A stretch of 64,000 nucleotides of DNA from Parapristionchus giblindavisi (GCA_943737045.1 CALSFV010000087.1:328383-392382); one strand, 5' to 3'; shown: positions 1 through 13,446, counted from the stretch's first letter. Numbers and translations are program-made. Notes: a model not told the origin generated them from the sequence alone.

Positions 1-197
1 TATAGTAGAAATTCTTTTTACCCTTCACTTTTGTGTGAATGTTTTGTTGTATACTTGACGACTAATATTTGAAAATAGTAATTTTTTCATTACTTGATTC
101 TTACCCGTTAGCGAAATGAATATAGTATTAGATTAATATTAAACATAAAAAGATGGTTGAGACGAAGACATTCATCATGAGTGATTATTGATTTAAG

Positions 198-3100
198 CCC
201 TCTCTGCCACTCATGCCATCGTCTTTGCTCAATTATACGTTAACGGAAAGTGTGAGGGTATGCATGGATTCGTCCTTCAGATCAGAGATGAAAAGACTAT
301 GAAAGCACTACCAGGTACGCTATTGATTATTGATTGCCTTATAAATCACTTGGGCACGGTAGAGTATATTGATTAATCGATTCCGAGTTTTATATTTGTG
401 TATTATATGGTAGAGGTCAGAGAGCTAGGTATGGTATGAATGTACTATGATGAATACGGTAGCGTATTCTAGCACTACAGTACACTTTAAATGTTTGTTA
501 TTCCCTCCAGGCATCACAATCGGCGATATGGGTGAGAAGCAGGGACCATGGAATGGAGTCGAGAATGGATGGATGACATTTGATGTTAGTCTTTATCGAC
601 TGATTTGCATATTGGTGAAATACGTGATTCCATCAACCTTCATATATCTATTTCTTGTGCAGTTGTTGACCATTGTTTATCGATCTTCCTACTGTTAACG
701 ACGGTGATGGAATGTATCTTGTTGATATAATAATTCCATCCGGTCTCTACTCTCCCTAATGACCTTGGGTATTCTCGAGGATACAACTATGATGTGGTTG
801 TTCTCCATCTTCTGTCGTTTCTTCTCATCATGTGATCATACATGGGCGCCAACATGGGGGTGCCCCCTGTAAAATTATTGCTTTTCGAAAATTTGTCGAA
901 TGCCCCCTGTAAAAAATGACGTTCAGGCGAAATTTTTGCAAAAAAAGTGAAGACCCCCTGTAAAATTAACCATTTGTCGTTCGAATGCCCCCTGTAGAAT
1001 CGAGCTCAAGGTACCCCGCCCATGTATGCTGTCAGGTGGTGAACCCCGGACGTACTTGATTTATTTAAATGATTTTGATTATTTGAATTTGCTAATTAAT
1101 TAAAAATGAATCCTGCTTTCCTAATCTAATGTAAGCACAACGAATAAATTGCGATTACAGCATCACCGTGCCCCTATCCAATCTCTACTCAATCGTGGAT
1201 GTGATCTGACAGAGGACGGTCGTTATGTCCATACATTCAAGAGTGATCGAGACAAGAAGAGTGTATCATTGGGTGCACTATCAATTGGTCGAATCGGAAT
1301 CGTCGGAAAGGTATACACACAATTGGGTGATGAAGGGTTACTGTAATTGGATATTGTAGGGGAAAGGGTATGACATGGTAGAAAGTGTACTGTAGCAGAT
1401 GTAGAAAAATAGTATGTATTTGCCGCTTTAGGGTATCAATGCTTGTCGTGTTGCTGCAACCATCGGTATACGGTATTCAGCCGTACGAAAACAGTTCGGA
1501 ACACCCAATGGAGGTAAACGATAGTCTTTGTTATGATATCGATCGCTATATTATATTGGCATACTTCCTTAATGCTTCTCTCCTCTCAATGTAAGCAATG
1601 TAGTAACGGTAGCACGTATCAGATTACAGTAATGATTAGGATATTCAGAAGAACTTCCGATCCTTTCGTATCCTCTTCAACGTCGACGTCTTCTTCCAAC
1701 TTTGGCTGCTGCAATCACAATGGGATTCTTCCAGAAGAAGATGATGACATTCTTTGCTGAGTATATGGGAAGAGTTTTGAGTGGAGAAAAGAGTGATGAA
1801 TTGGTACGATTTATCTTATATGTCACAATAAAATGAAATGATAAGCAATAATGATCATCGATTCTTTTATCGATCAATTAGCCCAGCACATAGTTTCAGT
1901 GTATTATTTAATAAATTTTTTTGATATATCTTCTTGCCTGATTGTTAGCTATAATAATAACTAATCTTTTCCTTTCCTCCATGTAGGCAGAAACGAGCAA
2001 GGAGGTGCACGGTCTGTCATCGTGCTGCAAGCCCCGTGCTACATGGCTTGGAGTCGCTGCTGTAGCTGAAGCACGTGCTGCATGCGGTGGACACGGGTAC
2101 GATATATCTAAACTATTCTTACTGTATAACTATTGTTATTTATACGATATCCCCGTTTCTTATGGAGCTTGTATCGAAGTATCATCTGTGATTGATCTTA
2201 CTTTCAGTATGTTATATTCATCTCGATTGAATGAACTCCGTGACAGTTATGATCCCTCACAAACATTCGAAGGAGAGAATAACATTCTAGTGCAACAAGC
2301 ATCGAATTATCTCCTTGGACAAATGAAATTGGTATGGTTTGTGTTGTATATCATAGCATTTTCATTGATCTGACAGAGAAACGAGATAGAGCAAAAGTGA
2401 GATTACGTCCAAATGAGAGTTATCAGACGGTCATTACCGTCATTTATTGCCCTTTTGTCAATGTCTCTGTGATCTCATTTTTTAAATTAATTTTTTCAGG
2501 GTATTAAAACCTCCCCCATGGGTAGTATCGATTTCCTGAAGAAGAATCCATCCAAGTATGGTGGATGGAAGGAGGGCGATGTAGTACACAGTTAGTTTTA
2601 ACTTTGTTTATTGTAGACTACTTATAGTTAGAATCTCGTTGCTGATATTATATAATAGTACAACTTTAGCTATTCTTCTTTTTTCTCATGGACATTATAT
2701 CTTCCATCTACTCAAATACATCATTGATCATTAAAGAAAGTGTGTCAAAAGTCATGAATATGATCTGTTGAATGAATGTTTCATGTTTTCTATTTTAAGT
2801 ACACAACAAAATGCATAATCAGATGAAGTTTCATTCATATTACTGCAGATGCACTTAGCGCGTATGAATGGCTATTGGTTCATCTACTCGAGAAAACGAA
2901 GATGGCTCTCCATGCAAAGAAGGCAGCCGGAGTTGATCCTTTCACGGCTAGGAATGAAACACAGGTACGGTAGGAGATATAGGGTTACGTTATATCAAGC
3001 CTGATGTATACTGTATGTCTCTACTATTAGCGAACATCGTACAATACAACTACTTTAAATAAAATACTGGTTTTAATTTATTAATGTTTTTTTCTTTTAG

Positions 3101-4137
3101 TTGGATACGGCTCATCCACTCGCTATCGCCTATGCAGAACTTACCATGATCAGATGGGCTCTAGATGAAATCAATGATGTCACTGATGATAAGTGCAAGA
3201 GGTACTGTAAATGATCTTTGATCTTTGATCTATCGTTTCCATTGTTGATCTTTGATTTTGGCATGTAGACTAAACTGTTGTAGGGTACTTCACAAGTGTG
3301 TCGAGTTATTCGCACTTGCTCAGTTGCAAAACCATCTCGCTCTCTTATATATTGGTATGTTGATCTTTAATCTTTATTATTACATTATTGCAGTTTAAAC
3401 CTTCATCATATTTGTATTAGCAGCACGTTATTACTTATTGTATAAATGCCTAAATAATCAATATAATATTTGAGGTGGTTATTGTACTGGTTCCGATTTT
3501 GGTACACGAGTCAAAGCTGAACAGGTGAATACTAAATATATCCCGTTATATTATAGCGAAATGAAAGTTCATTCACTAGTAAGAAATGTTCTAATGTGAA
3601 TAAAGAAAAACCGCATTACATTAATCGATCTTTCTCTTTGCTTTTTGAATAATCTTTGATCGTTGATAGATAGCTATTCCTTGTATGACAAAAGAATACT
3701 GTGTTCTTCCCTATTGAAAGTTGTAATCACTTTCTATGATATAATATGTTTATTCGATTTATATTTCATATTATTCAGATTCGTCTAGAAGAAGAACTCG
3801 CACCCGAGTCTGTGTCTCTCGTCGATGGATTAGCGGCGCCAGACTTTGCCCTGGCGTCTACACTTGGTTCCAGTGATGGACGGTATGGATTGGATGTTAT
3901 AGATAAACTATAGATGAACTGACTGTTGTGGAAACTACTAATTACATATAATACAGTCCATAACAGTTGTTATAATTGTGTTACATTTTTTTCCGAATAT
4001 CTGATATTATGTTCAGAGCGTACGAACGTCTAGTAGAAGAGTTCAACGAACGCGTCACTGACCGTGCCTCCTTTGCGGATGATCTTATCCGCGTCCTCGA
4101 GTCTAACCGCATCACCGCCACCAAATCGAAGATCTAA
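198..4137 (+). CDS. Peroxisomal acyl-CoA oxidase, 5' partial
   Basis: Acyl-CoA oxidases carry out the first step of peroxisomal beta-oxidation, oxidising acyl-CoA to trans-2-enoyl-CoA with FAD and O2; in nematodes this also trims ascaroside side chains. Fourteen exons join in phase: 198-314, 511-584, 1161-1310, 1432-1513, 1649-1803, 1987-2096, 2208-2331, 2500-2590, 2849-2964, 3101-3201, 3284-3354, 3475-3524, 3779-3882, 4017-4137. Signatures in order are THAIVFAQLYVNGKCEG, GDMGEKQGPWNGVENGW, ACRVAATIGIRYSAVRKQFG, ACGGHG, and TFEGEN, whose first Glu after Phe matches the catalytic base of the family. The protein ends in SKI, a type 1 peroxisomal targeting signal. About 488 codons are visible against a usual 660, so roughly 170 N-terminal residues lie before the window; the first exon starts mid-codon. 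No frameshift or stop was seen. Family certain; which paralogue is unknown. Confidence 0.95.
861..1000. repeat. Four short direct repeats in acyl-CoA oxidase intron
   Basis: A CCCCCTGTARAAT-type unit occurs four times at irregular 40-50 base spacing inside the intron between the second and third visible exons. Too few copies to assign to a family. Confidence 0.6.
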
Positions 4138-7100
4138 GACTCACCCATCTATCATACATTTGTAGTGTACTGTATTATATGATTTATCGATTATTTACGC
4201 TGTACAAAGTATGTTATTGGATTGCTTTTTGATCTTTGATCTTTGGTCTACTTTACATATACAGTATATTATATCATACGATTTATTTCGATTGTTCGAG
4301 GTGTATAAAACAAGAGTTCTACGGTTGTTTCTCTATCTTTGATCTTTATTCATTGTATGGTTGTTTGCCCTTTCTGAATATTTATACTAATTGAATGAAT
4401 TGAATGAATCAGATATGATGGAGAAAGTAATATGAAATATGAAATATTGATATGAAGATATACTACAGTAACCATGCTTAGTGGTTACTCATCTTCTAAG
4501 ATACCCTTGGCATGATCACGTTCTCCACTGTGTTTATTCATTTTGCCCTAATATTTCGGTATCTTCTCAGCTCTCAGATTACGCCGGTGGGGATTCCATT
4601 CAATTTTCAAAAATCCCTGTAGTGCTGAAGACTTGGGTTGTGCGTGTCTTTCTAGTTATGCTTTCAAATCTTTAGTTTGTTTTTATCTGACGAGCCTAGT
4701 TTCGTAAAATATGAGACCAAAGTTGCGCTCCTTCATTATTATTACCTGAAAGACGATCAATACCACGCCACCTTCTCGGAATGATCTTACCATCTTGTCT
4801 ATCTGTAATCTCATCTCTACTCAAGATAGTCTCTTCCTCTCTCTCGTACTCTAATTGTCTCGTGTCTCTCATATCTCTTCCCTATCTACCGTGGAAGTGC
4901 GCACGGCTATACTCTCTCTACGTCTCCCCTCTCTCCCTTTCTCTCTCTCTTCCACTCTCATTCTTCCTCTCTCTCTTTCACTATCACAATGAACCCTGTA
5001 CCCATGTATCATTCAAACATTCACTGTCTTCTATGGTCATTTGTTGCACCGGCACTACTCCATTCTGAAACTGCCGTTATGGAGCTGAACATTCGGGTAC
5101 TAATACATTCTGGAACTGGGAATTTTGGAACTCACTTCAATTTTGGTCTTTTAGCTGTGGAATCGAATATACGAAAAAAAATTCCAGATTGTCCAATTTC
5201 AGAACTAGCAGATTAATTTTGATGAATGCGCTCATTCCGGATATGAAAAGTGACTACTAGATGGTAGAGAAAGAGTGCAAAATGTTCTGAATGAAACACA
5301 TTTTAAAACTTCTCCATAGACATTTCACAACTTTTTGCCTTTTCATAACCTTTCAAATTTTTAATCACAATTTGTTGAAACTGAATATTTGTTCTGACCT
5401 CTAGGATTCATATGAAAGTGCTATGCGCTTTTACCAGTATTTCTAAAATGGAAAATAAATAAATATTAAATAAATATTTTTCTGACATGGAAGGTTTATT
5501 TTATAGCTAATATTTTCCTCTATCGCCTTTACTATCCGGTTTTATAATCTATTAAATCTATTAAATACCTAGTTTTTTTTAACGAATTCCTTATATTCAT
5601 CGACCAAAAAATGTGTGTTGAGAATGAGTTACATTGTTTACCTAGACAGAGGAGAAACTACACCGGGTTTTTTTGGCTTGGGGGGCTAACCGGTCCAAAT
5701 TTTTCATCAGGTACTTATTTAGCCTCTGGAATCAACACTTCCACTCTTTTGTTCGTATTCCAGAATTTCCCCTTGTATCTTTTGTGTGTGCCTCAATCGT
5801 CCTCTCCCTTCCCCTACAATGCCTCCAGTTTCCTTATGCTCCTAGTATTCGTTTTGCTCAAATGTTGATTAGTTTTTGAATAGAAAGAGTTTTTTTCCTG
5901 TTTTTATTAATACTCGATAGATAATTAAACTCGAACTGTACTTGCGAGCGATGGTAAGTGAGAAGTTACATGGGCATAACTGTAGATGAACCATGCCCTT
6001 CTCCGAACATTTCATATTAATAAGTTGATCTTTGATCTTTAGCTTTGATTTTCTGGAATACTGTAGGTTATATTTGTCATATCTTTGGCCATTCGGATTA
6101 TTTTCGTTGTAAAGATCTGTTCATTCAGATTGGCTATCAAGTCCACAAAGTATTGGCAATTTTGTCATGACTAGGCATTGAAATAGCTGTCTTTCGATCC
6201 TTATCTTTCTCTGTATCTGTATATACTGATTGTAATCTGTCCATTGAATTCAGTATTAACTATCACTCTATCTCCTTGGCTCTCTTCTACGTGTCTAGTT
6301 TCTTTATCCACTGTTATTTCTAAATAGTATCTGGTTATTATTATACTACCCATCACTAGATCACGCAAATATATCAATTATCCCTCGTTTTTTTCTGTTG
6401 AGTTCTTGCTGATTGTCGCGGTTAATGACGATTGTTGTTCGTTTGTCATTTCCTTTGTTATCCTCTCATTATCTGTTTCTCTTCCATTCGTTTCTTCATT
6501 CATTTGTCTGAGCGGTCGTCGGAATGTTCTTTGTACTCACTCTCTTATCGGACTTTCTTACATCGAGGTGATATTTGACACGATTTGATCTTTGATCTTT
6601 ACTATAACAGATTATTTTCTGTAGAAGAGTCGGCTTATATAATGTTTTCCTACTGTTCCTGTCGTTGAGTGGCAGAACCCTTCAATTTATCATCATCATC
6701 ATCCTTCTCTACATACTCTTACTATTACTTGTTTATTGATGGATGGAGAGTGAGAGGCAGGGAGACGATGAAAGGGTTGCACACATAGACACATAGATAG
6801 ACGGCAGTGGCACAAAATAGAATAGTGCCTATGGTTGACATTTGTTTTCAATCTTTTTTCATAGTATGGTTCCTTTGTTCTCGTCCCAATAATGATATTG
6901 TAATTTAATTGTTATAATCAATGTAAGTAACAAAAGATATTGATTTGTTCGACTAGATTATCCTCATGTTAGGGAAAAGATTTGGAAATGAAATGGAAAG
7001 TGTATAGATCTATAAAGTACACTTTGTCTGTGCGACAAACAACCTCATAAGAGTTATTGTTAGTGGAGTATATCCTCGTAGACTCCAAACTATAATCTAT

Positions 7101-7352
7101 GAGAGAGTGTGTCTGGGTAGAAACTATCATGTTGTTGTGTCAGACTTTGTGGAGAATGAGAAGGAAGAAGGAAAACGCGAGAGGTTTCCGTCAAGATGTC
7201 GCGCTTCAATCAGTAAACTTATTATGTGGCAAAAAGTAGATGTATGCGCAAATGAGTTTACTATATTTGCTATTCCGTTGCCGACTGAGTTTCCGTTTGT
7301 GCGCACTATCCGTGTTATAGAACCGTGGAGTAGTGTGGTGTAGTATACATAA
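4138..7352. other. Intergenic region without a recognisable gene
   Basis: Several short open frames occur, but they are low-complexity (Ser/Leu/Cys-rich from CTCTCT tracts near 4920-4985) or lack splice-consistent partners. Contains AT-rich stretches, pyrimidine tracts and several GATCTTTGATCTTT motifs (near 4226, 6025, 6586). No RNA gene seen. Confidence 0.5.
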
Positions 7353-8151
7353 TTGCTAGCGTTTGCACGAAAACGAATTATAAATAAGCCTAATGTATAC
7401 TCTTTTTTTCTTCTACATTCCATGAAATGTTGGGTCGTATTTGTGGTATCAACATATTTGTTGATCCACAATTCCCTTCTCATTCACTTAGTTATTGACA
7501 GAAGTGGGAGCGCGTTTTCCCCTCCTCTATTTTCTCCTTCCCCTTTCATTCTCTTTCAAAGGAGAAAGTTGTGTGGAATAGGTGAAAGAGAACTTATACG
7601 GTGAGTCTCGAGTGGTTTATTTGTTCGATGTTCATTGTTATCGACTTTATCGTCGTCTATATCTAACAATATATTGTTATCTTATCAATCGTACGAATCA
7701 TTTCTTATCGCTAGTATTTTACCGTATTGTTTGATACAATATAGATAGTAGATCGTAGACAGTCTATTCTTACTTCTTATATTCTTCTATCCATTCCTCC
7801 CCTCACTCGATATTGTATATCTCTTCGTGCACTCAACATCAATAGATTCATTACTATGCGATCTTTTTTTGCGTATTTACTAGACTATTGTTAGTTTGTG
7901 TGGTTTCTCTCATACTCTGCTTATTAGATTGTCTCTCTTTATCTCTATTTCCTTGAACCGAATGTTCGTGTACTAATGTCGTGGTTGTGCTGCAGGCGTC
8001 GAAGGAGCCGCAGCGTCGCGTCCCCAACTCTACCCCAAACAGTCGTAAGACTACAACAGTCGAACAGTCGTCGGTCGTCTATCTCATCCTCTACTACTTC
8101 ATACTCGTATTCGGTTTCGTACTCTGCACCCACGTTGCCCAGAGATACGGT
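7353..8151 (+). other. Possible upstream exons of 6-phosphogluconate dehydrogenase
   Basis: Two candidate exons, 7353-7600 (donor GTGAGT) and 7996-8151 (acceptor CTGCAG, donor GTAGGT), join each other in phase and continue in phase into the ATG exon at 8305. The second would encode an Arg/Ser-rich stretch (RRRSRSVASPTLPQTVV...). The join would give an N-terminal extension before the canonical Met. Against it: the first piece does not look strongly coding, and 7996-8151 is open in other frames too, one giving a membrane-like segment (VVYLILYYFILVFGFVLC) that stops just past the donor. The exons could equally be 5' UTR. Confidence 0.35.
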
Positions 8152-8304
8152 AGGTCGATGATTTAATTGTTTTGAGGTATTTCGTAGTGTACCTAACATT
8201 GTTAAGATATCAGTGACTTTGTACTTTCTTGAAAATTGAACCTTGATTGACTGACAATGAGAATTATACTCAAATTGATAGACTTGATCTTTGATCTTTT
8301 GTAG

Positions 8305-11300
8305 ATGTCAGTCTCCGTTATGCCTCAACATGGATCAGGCCTCGCTGATATTGCTGTTGTCGGTCTCGCCGTCATGGGACAGAATCTCATTCTCAACATC
8401 AATGATCACGGTTTTGTTGTAAGTTGTAGTTTTTAGTTTGGTCGACTTTGTTCGCAAATTGGAATCGTTTTCTGTAAAGTGTACCATACGTGGGACATTG
8501 TCGCTAACGACAAGACCCACCCGCTTTTTGGCTCCCTGCCCACCCTATTTAGTCAAAATTCTCTGAAAAATGGAGAAAAAAGTGAATAGGGAGTCGGTCA
8601 CCTTGGCAATGTACCATTGGTTTTTAATTTCCAGCGACAATTTGCCCACATGTGAATTGTACTTTGTAGTTTTCTCAATGTAATTTGATTTCTCTAGGTT
8701 TGCGCTTACAACCGCACTACATCAAAGGTGGACGATTTTCTTGCCAACGAAGCGAAGGGTACGAAGATTGTCGGTGCTCACTCAGTTGAGGAGATGTGCA
8801 AGTGAGGAACCGAAGCTGATCTTTGATCTTTGGACACTTACATCACTTTGGCTATTTTTTCATATTCACTGTATTAATCGAAATGTGTATTGAAATGTGT
8901 ATCTAGTTTATATAAAATCAGTTGATGACTTGAATATGATGTATGAATCAATCAATAATCGGATAGATAATATTGTATGTTCAGACTCCTTAAACGTCCT
9001 CGTCGTATAATGCTCCTCGTGCAAGCAGGCAAGGCTGTCCAGTCAACCATTGACTCAATCGTTCCATTCCTCGAGAAGGGAGACATCATCATTGATGGTG
9101 GAAACTCAGAATACACCGATACCAATGTTGGTCTTTGATCTTTTGATTGGATTTCATTTGGCGACTGATCGAGATGAGAGATAAGTAGTTAGATATGCTT
9201 TTGAAGTAGAGCTAACAATGATTATGGTGAAGGTAATTGTAGTATACGGTATCTTTTGGTTGAACATCGATCGATATTGTTTGCAGCGTCGGGTGGAGGA
9301 ACTTGCTGCTAAGGGTATCCTCTATGTCGGATGCGGTGTCAGTGGTGGTGAGGAGGGTGCGAGGTACTGTTTCTACCTTTTCCCAAACTTGATCTAATGA
9401 TAGATTTATCTTGATTTCATGATTCTATTTGACGTTTTATCCTACCCCCATGAAAAACATGAAAAATATTTATACTTGAGATATGGACCATCTTTGATGC
9501 CTGGAGGCAACGCTGAGGCCTGGCCTCATCTCAAAGAGATCTTCCAATCAATTGCTGCTAAGACTGACGGAGAACCATGCTGCGATTGGGTTTGTAGTTT
9601 ATAGGTTACTTAGGTTACGTTCGATCACTCGATTTTTTCATTAGGTGTACAAATTGAACGGTTGAAACATCGAAACACCAGTTGAAAAATTGATTGTGTA
9701 TAACTACTCTGGATATTTTTAATCATATTTACATAATCGACATTGAAAGAAGGATGAGTTTAGGTTGGTGAGGCTGGTGCTGGTCACTTTGTGAAGATGG
9801 TACACAATGGTATCGAATATGGAGATATGCAATTGATTGCTGAGGCTTATCATCTCATGAGAGAAGCTGTAGGATTGAGTCATGATGAAATGGCTGATGT
9901 AAGTGTATCACATATATATCCATACTGATCACACACCATAACTAGTGAGACTGAGAGAAAGTTTGCATATAAAGTGGTAGGCATTCAACTGTTGTGATTG
10001 TAGTTTGTGGGAGTACGGTAGTATCTGTTCTTTATTCGAGAACACCTAGAATTTCGTACTATTCAGTGATTAAAACATCATCACCGTTACAGTTGCCTAG
10101 TTATAGATAAGTAGTGATTGAATTTAATAGAAATATTGATTAATTGAATTATCGATTGCTTAAATATCGATTGATTGATAGGTGATGGCCGAATGGAACA
10201 AGGGTGAACTGGACTCATTCCTCATTGAGATCACTACGAATATTCTTCGCTACAAGGACACAGACGGAATGCCCCTGGTTCCTAAGATTCGTGACGCTGC
10301 CGGACAGGTATACTGTAGCTATGATCTTTGATGCTTAGTATAGTTGTGAGCGTTTTACCATTGTATTCTTGTGTTCTTTGAAAAATGATTAATTGATTCA
10401 ATACTTTTTCCGTGATATTATGGTAGCTATTTTGGTTTAACACATCTCGTTTTCTTGTTAATCATATCATAATTGTCATTACAGAAGGGTACTGGCAAAT
10501 GGACGTGCTTCGCATCTCTGGAGCAGGGTATTCCCGTTACGCTCATTGGTACGGTAATTGATACGGTAGCTCACTCATATTCTTGTTTCAGTAGCTCTGC
10601 CTGGTGCATTTATGTTTCTTTTGTTATTTCTTATCATGGCTTGAATTAACGAGATGAGTACTAATAACTAATGAGGATGTCTTATAGGCGAGGCGGTCTT
10701 CGCTCGATGTCTATCTGCACTGAAGAAAGAACGAGAAATTGCTGCTGAAGCACTTCCACGCCCATCTGTTGATAAAGACGCCATCATCAAGGATAAGAAG
10801 GAATTCGTCAAGAGCATTCAGCAGGTACGGTTGTCATCTGTGATCTTTGATCTCTAAGTTTTACGGTTGTTTTATAATCTTTGATCTTTGATCTTCTAGG
10901 CGCTTTATGCTTCCAAGATTGTCTCGTATGCCCAAGGTTTCATGCTGTTGAACAAGTACTCTGAAGAGTTCAAATGGAACCTCAACTTTGGCGCAATTGC
11001 ACTCATGTGGAGAGGTGGATGTATTATCCGATCGAGGTACCGCAATCTCTTGCCAATTGATCATGAACTAATGTTTTTCTTCCGGTTACGGTAGTAATGT
11101 TTAGATTCCTCGGTGACATCAAGAAGGCATTCGACAAGAACCCAAAGCTGAGCAATCTGCTCCTCGATAACTTCTTCCGTGATGCAATGCTCAAGGCTCA
11201 GGTACGATAGATGAGATACTGTAACTATGAACCTAAGCTTGATTACTGTAGTTGATAGTATAATAACAATAATACATCGTTCCATGTGCCTTACGTGCCT

Positions 11301-11842
11301 AACCGGTAACCCCCTCCGCCGCTTCTCCGTCGTTACTGCGGAGGTTACGTCGTAGGCACGTAAGGCAAATGTAACGGTGCATAACAACGATAACTGTATT
11401 CTAAAAGTGATTTCTATATTATCTATAGTCCAATTTATATCTCTGTCATTCAGCAATCATGGCGTACTGTAGTATCCGTTGCCGTTCTTCTCGGTATTCC
11501 CGTGCCTACTCTATCCTCTGCTGTATCATTCTACGATGGATACACCACTGCGATGCTCCCTGCTAACATGATCCAGGTATGCAATCGATCAATATTCATT
11601 TGAATATCGATAGATCATCACTCTATGCTATGGTAGTAACGGCTTTGTTAAGGTTATGGTCGGGGGTAGTCTTTTGGATCATAGTGGATTCTCTGTACAT
11701 AGAATATTCTCACTAATTACAGGCTCAACGTGATTACTTCGGTGCTCACACATATGAGCTACTTTCGAGCCCTGGCAAATGGGTACACACAAATTGGACC
11801 GGTACCGGAGGTCGTGTGACCAGCAACGCATACCAGGCGTAA
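8305..11842 (+). CDS. 6-phosphogluconate dehydrogenase, decarboxylating
   Basis: Cytosolic enzyme of the pentose phosphate pathway: 6-phosphogluconate + NADP+ to ribulose-5-phosphate + CO2 + NADPH. Thirteen exons join in phase: 8305-8418, 8698-8801, 8985-9126, 9287-9363, 9481-9589, 9764-9898, 10182-10307, 10485-10548, 10688-10824, 10900-11036, 11105-11201, 11454-11576, 11723-11842, giving 494 residues (usual 480-490). The NADP-binding turn GLAVMGQN is at about residues 20-27, [13 protein letters not shown] near 107-119, and [18 protein letters not shown] near 136-155. [15 protein letters not shown] begins near 190, with Lys193 as general base, Asn197, Glu200 and Tyr201. The C-terminal helical domain ends in AYQA. 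The start is the first Met, directly after an acceptor at 8304, matching the usual N-terminus. An in-frame upstream extension is possible. Two introns carry small hairpin elements. No defects seen. Confidence 0.97.
8482..8654. repeat. MITE-like element in first 6PGD intron
   Basis: About 20-base imperfect terminal inverted repeats (CATACGTGGGACATTGTCGCT versus the reverse complement of AGCGACAATTTGCCCACATG) bound about 170 bases with no coding capacity. Sits wholly within intron 8419-8697. Confidence 0.6.
11278..11376. repeat. Hairpin element in 6PGD intron
   Basis: Near-perfect inverted repeat: TGCCTTACGTGCCTA on the left pairs with TAGGCACGTAAGGCA on the right, extending outward through CGTT/AACG. 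GC-rich relative to the intron. Looks like a foldback MITE. Confidence 0.7.
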
Positions 11843-12489
11843 ACCGATGGGAATCGGTTACTGATATCCCAATAGGTGCCTAAACCAAATCGGTTACCCA
11901 GTCCCCCTCTACTCGTCTCTCTTACTTTTTTCTGATCACTCGTCACATTGAGTTATGATAAATTTGAATTGAAAATATCTCCCACTTTTCTTACATTATC
12001 GATCCATTAATAGTTTGTCAACACCCACATACCGTAATCTCTTCCAGTCAAGACCAAGATTACCTTTTTTCATCGTATCGATGCTCTAGTATTATAATGA
12101 TAGCTAAACATTGATTGTATTCTATCTTTATTATTATATTCTTTTCCAAAGACATGTATTAATTACTATGATATCGTATTTATGTAGCGAGCTCATTATT
12201 GTTGTTTACTCGTATAAATATTTTATTCAGCACATGTAGTGTAGTTTCGATACCTACAGTATCGGCCAAAAGTCATCGGACCCGATTTGAATCCTCTTAA
12301 TGTAACCCTGACTTCCTCAACCGTTTAAGGTAGCCACTCCTCTTTCACTTTCCTCACAACAACTTTTTTTCTCCCTGGTCAAAATTACTCATGCCATCAG
12401 AAAAAAAGGTAGAGCAAAGCGTTTATATTATGAGAGAAAAAATCCATAATAAGGTAAACAAATCAATAATGACAGTAAGTGTCATTCAT

Positions 12490-12949
12490 TTATTTTACAT
12501 CCGTCTCAATATTGAATGAAATACCATCCGCATTTCCGAGCACAGCCGATCCCTTACCCACTGTCTGGATACGAAAGATCTAGAAGTACATATGAAGACA
12601 ATTAAGAAAGGAATGAGATAGAGGGAGAGGGGGCTAAGAGCAACTTAGCAAAAGACTCAATTGGATTCGAAAAGAGGTTGTAAAAATTCACCACTTCGTC
12701 ATGAGAAAAATCAATAAATTGACTTTCAAGGGCATGGTAAGCCATACCCGAGGAGTTATGATTAGTGGCATATACCATCTGAATTGTAATTCTGATAAGA
12801 CACCGTTGATAAAAATCTCAAATGTTTATAAGCTTTGGCAAAATCGATAATTAAGATCGCCAAATTCGAAGGCTTTTGAGATCAACTCGACTATCAGCTC
12901 CCATCTCACCAATCACAAGGCAGTTCGCATAGTATAAGTCACATCGGCG
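12490..12949 (-). CDS. Small unidentified gene, partial model
   Basis: Read on the minus strand. The best exon is the last, 12490-12579, entered through acceptor TTCTAG and encoding IFRIQTVGKGSAVLGNADG... to a TAA, 30 codons including the stop. Exon 12692-12778 (starts MVYATNHNSSGM, 29 codons, donor GTGAAT) joins it in phase 0. A further candidate exon near 12846-12949 (reads CDLYYANCLVIGEMG) has uncertain frame and junctions. I do not recognise the family. The order and choice of splice sites upstream of 12692 are guesses, and the whole could be a decayed gene. It lies between 6PGD and a lysine-rich gene. Confidence 0.4.
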
Positions 12950-13149
12950 TCGGCTGCATTCACACGATGCACATGCGAAAAATGAACCCGTGCAAATAAA
13001 TTAAACTTTGCTGAATTTAATTGCGTTAATGCAAATTCTATTACACGGTTGATTTTTCCAAAATCGAGTGGGACGCGACGCTCAACCACTTCATTCTTCT
13101 TCAGTGTGTGAGACCTTTCGAAGAAATCAGAGCATTACTGTATCTTTTA

Positions 13150-13330
13150 TATCATTATGTAATACACCCGTGACAGGTGCGTCAAATACAGAAGTGATAG
13201 GAGAAGGAAAAGTAATAATAATAGAATGGACTTGGGTGGGGGAGGTACCAATTCAAGTGGGAGGAACTGAACAACGTTCCTCCCTTTATCTGGTATTATA
13301 CTTGATATGAATAAAATTGATTGAATGATT
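13150..13330 (+). mobile_element. Non-LTR retrotransposon 3' tail fragment
   Basis: Shares ACACCCGTGACAGGTGCG, AAATACAGAA and AATAATAATAGAA-GGACTTGG with the 3' end of the retrotransposon fragment at about 34230-34325, then ends in a TGAATAAAATTGATTGAATG-like tail. No coding part remains: a 5'-truncated insertion. Confidence 0.6.
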
Positions 13331-13446
13331 GATTAATGTTGTAGGCTACTGCGGTTTATTTACTATTAGTTACACACGTTTTATCAATAGGGAAAATCCC
13401 CCAAGAGATTCAAGAGATAAGAGATAGAGGTCAAGAGATACAAAAT

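Noticed and set aside
4781..5068. 95-residue hydrophobic Ser/Leu-rich protein
   Set aside because: Low-complexity translation of CTCTCTC tracts without splice partners.
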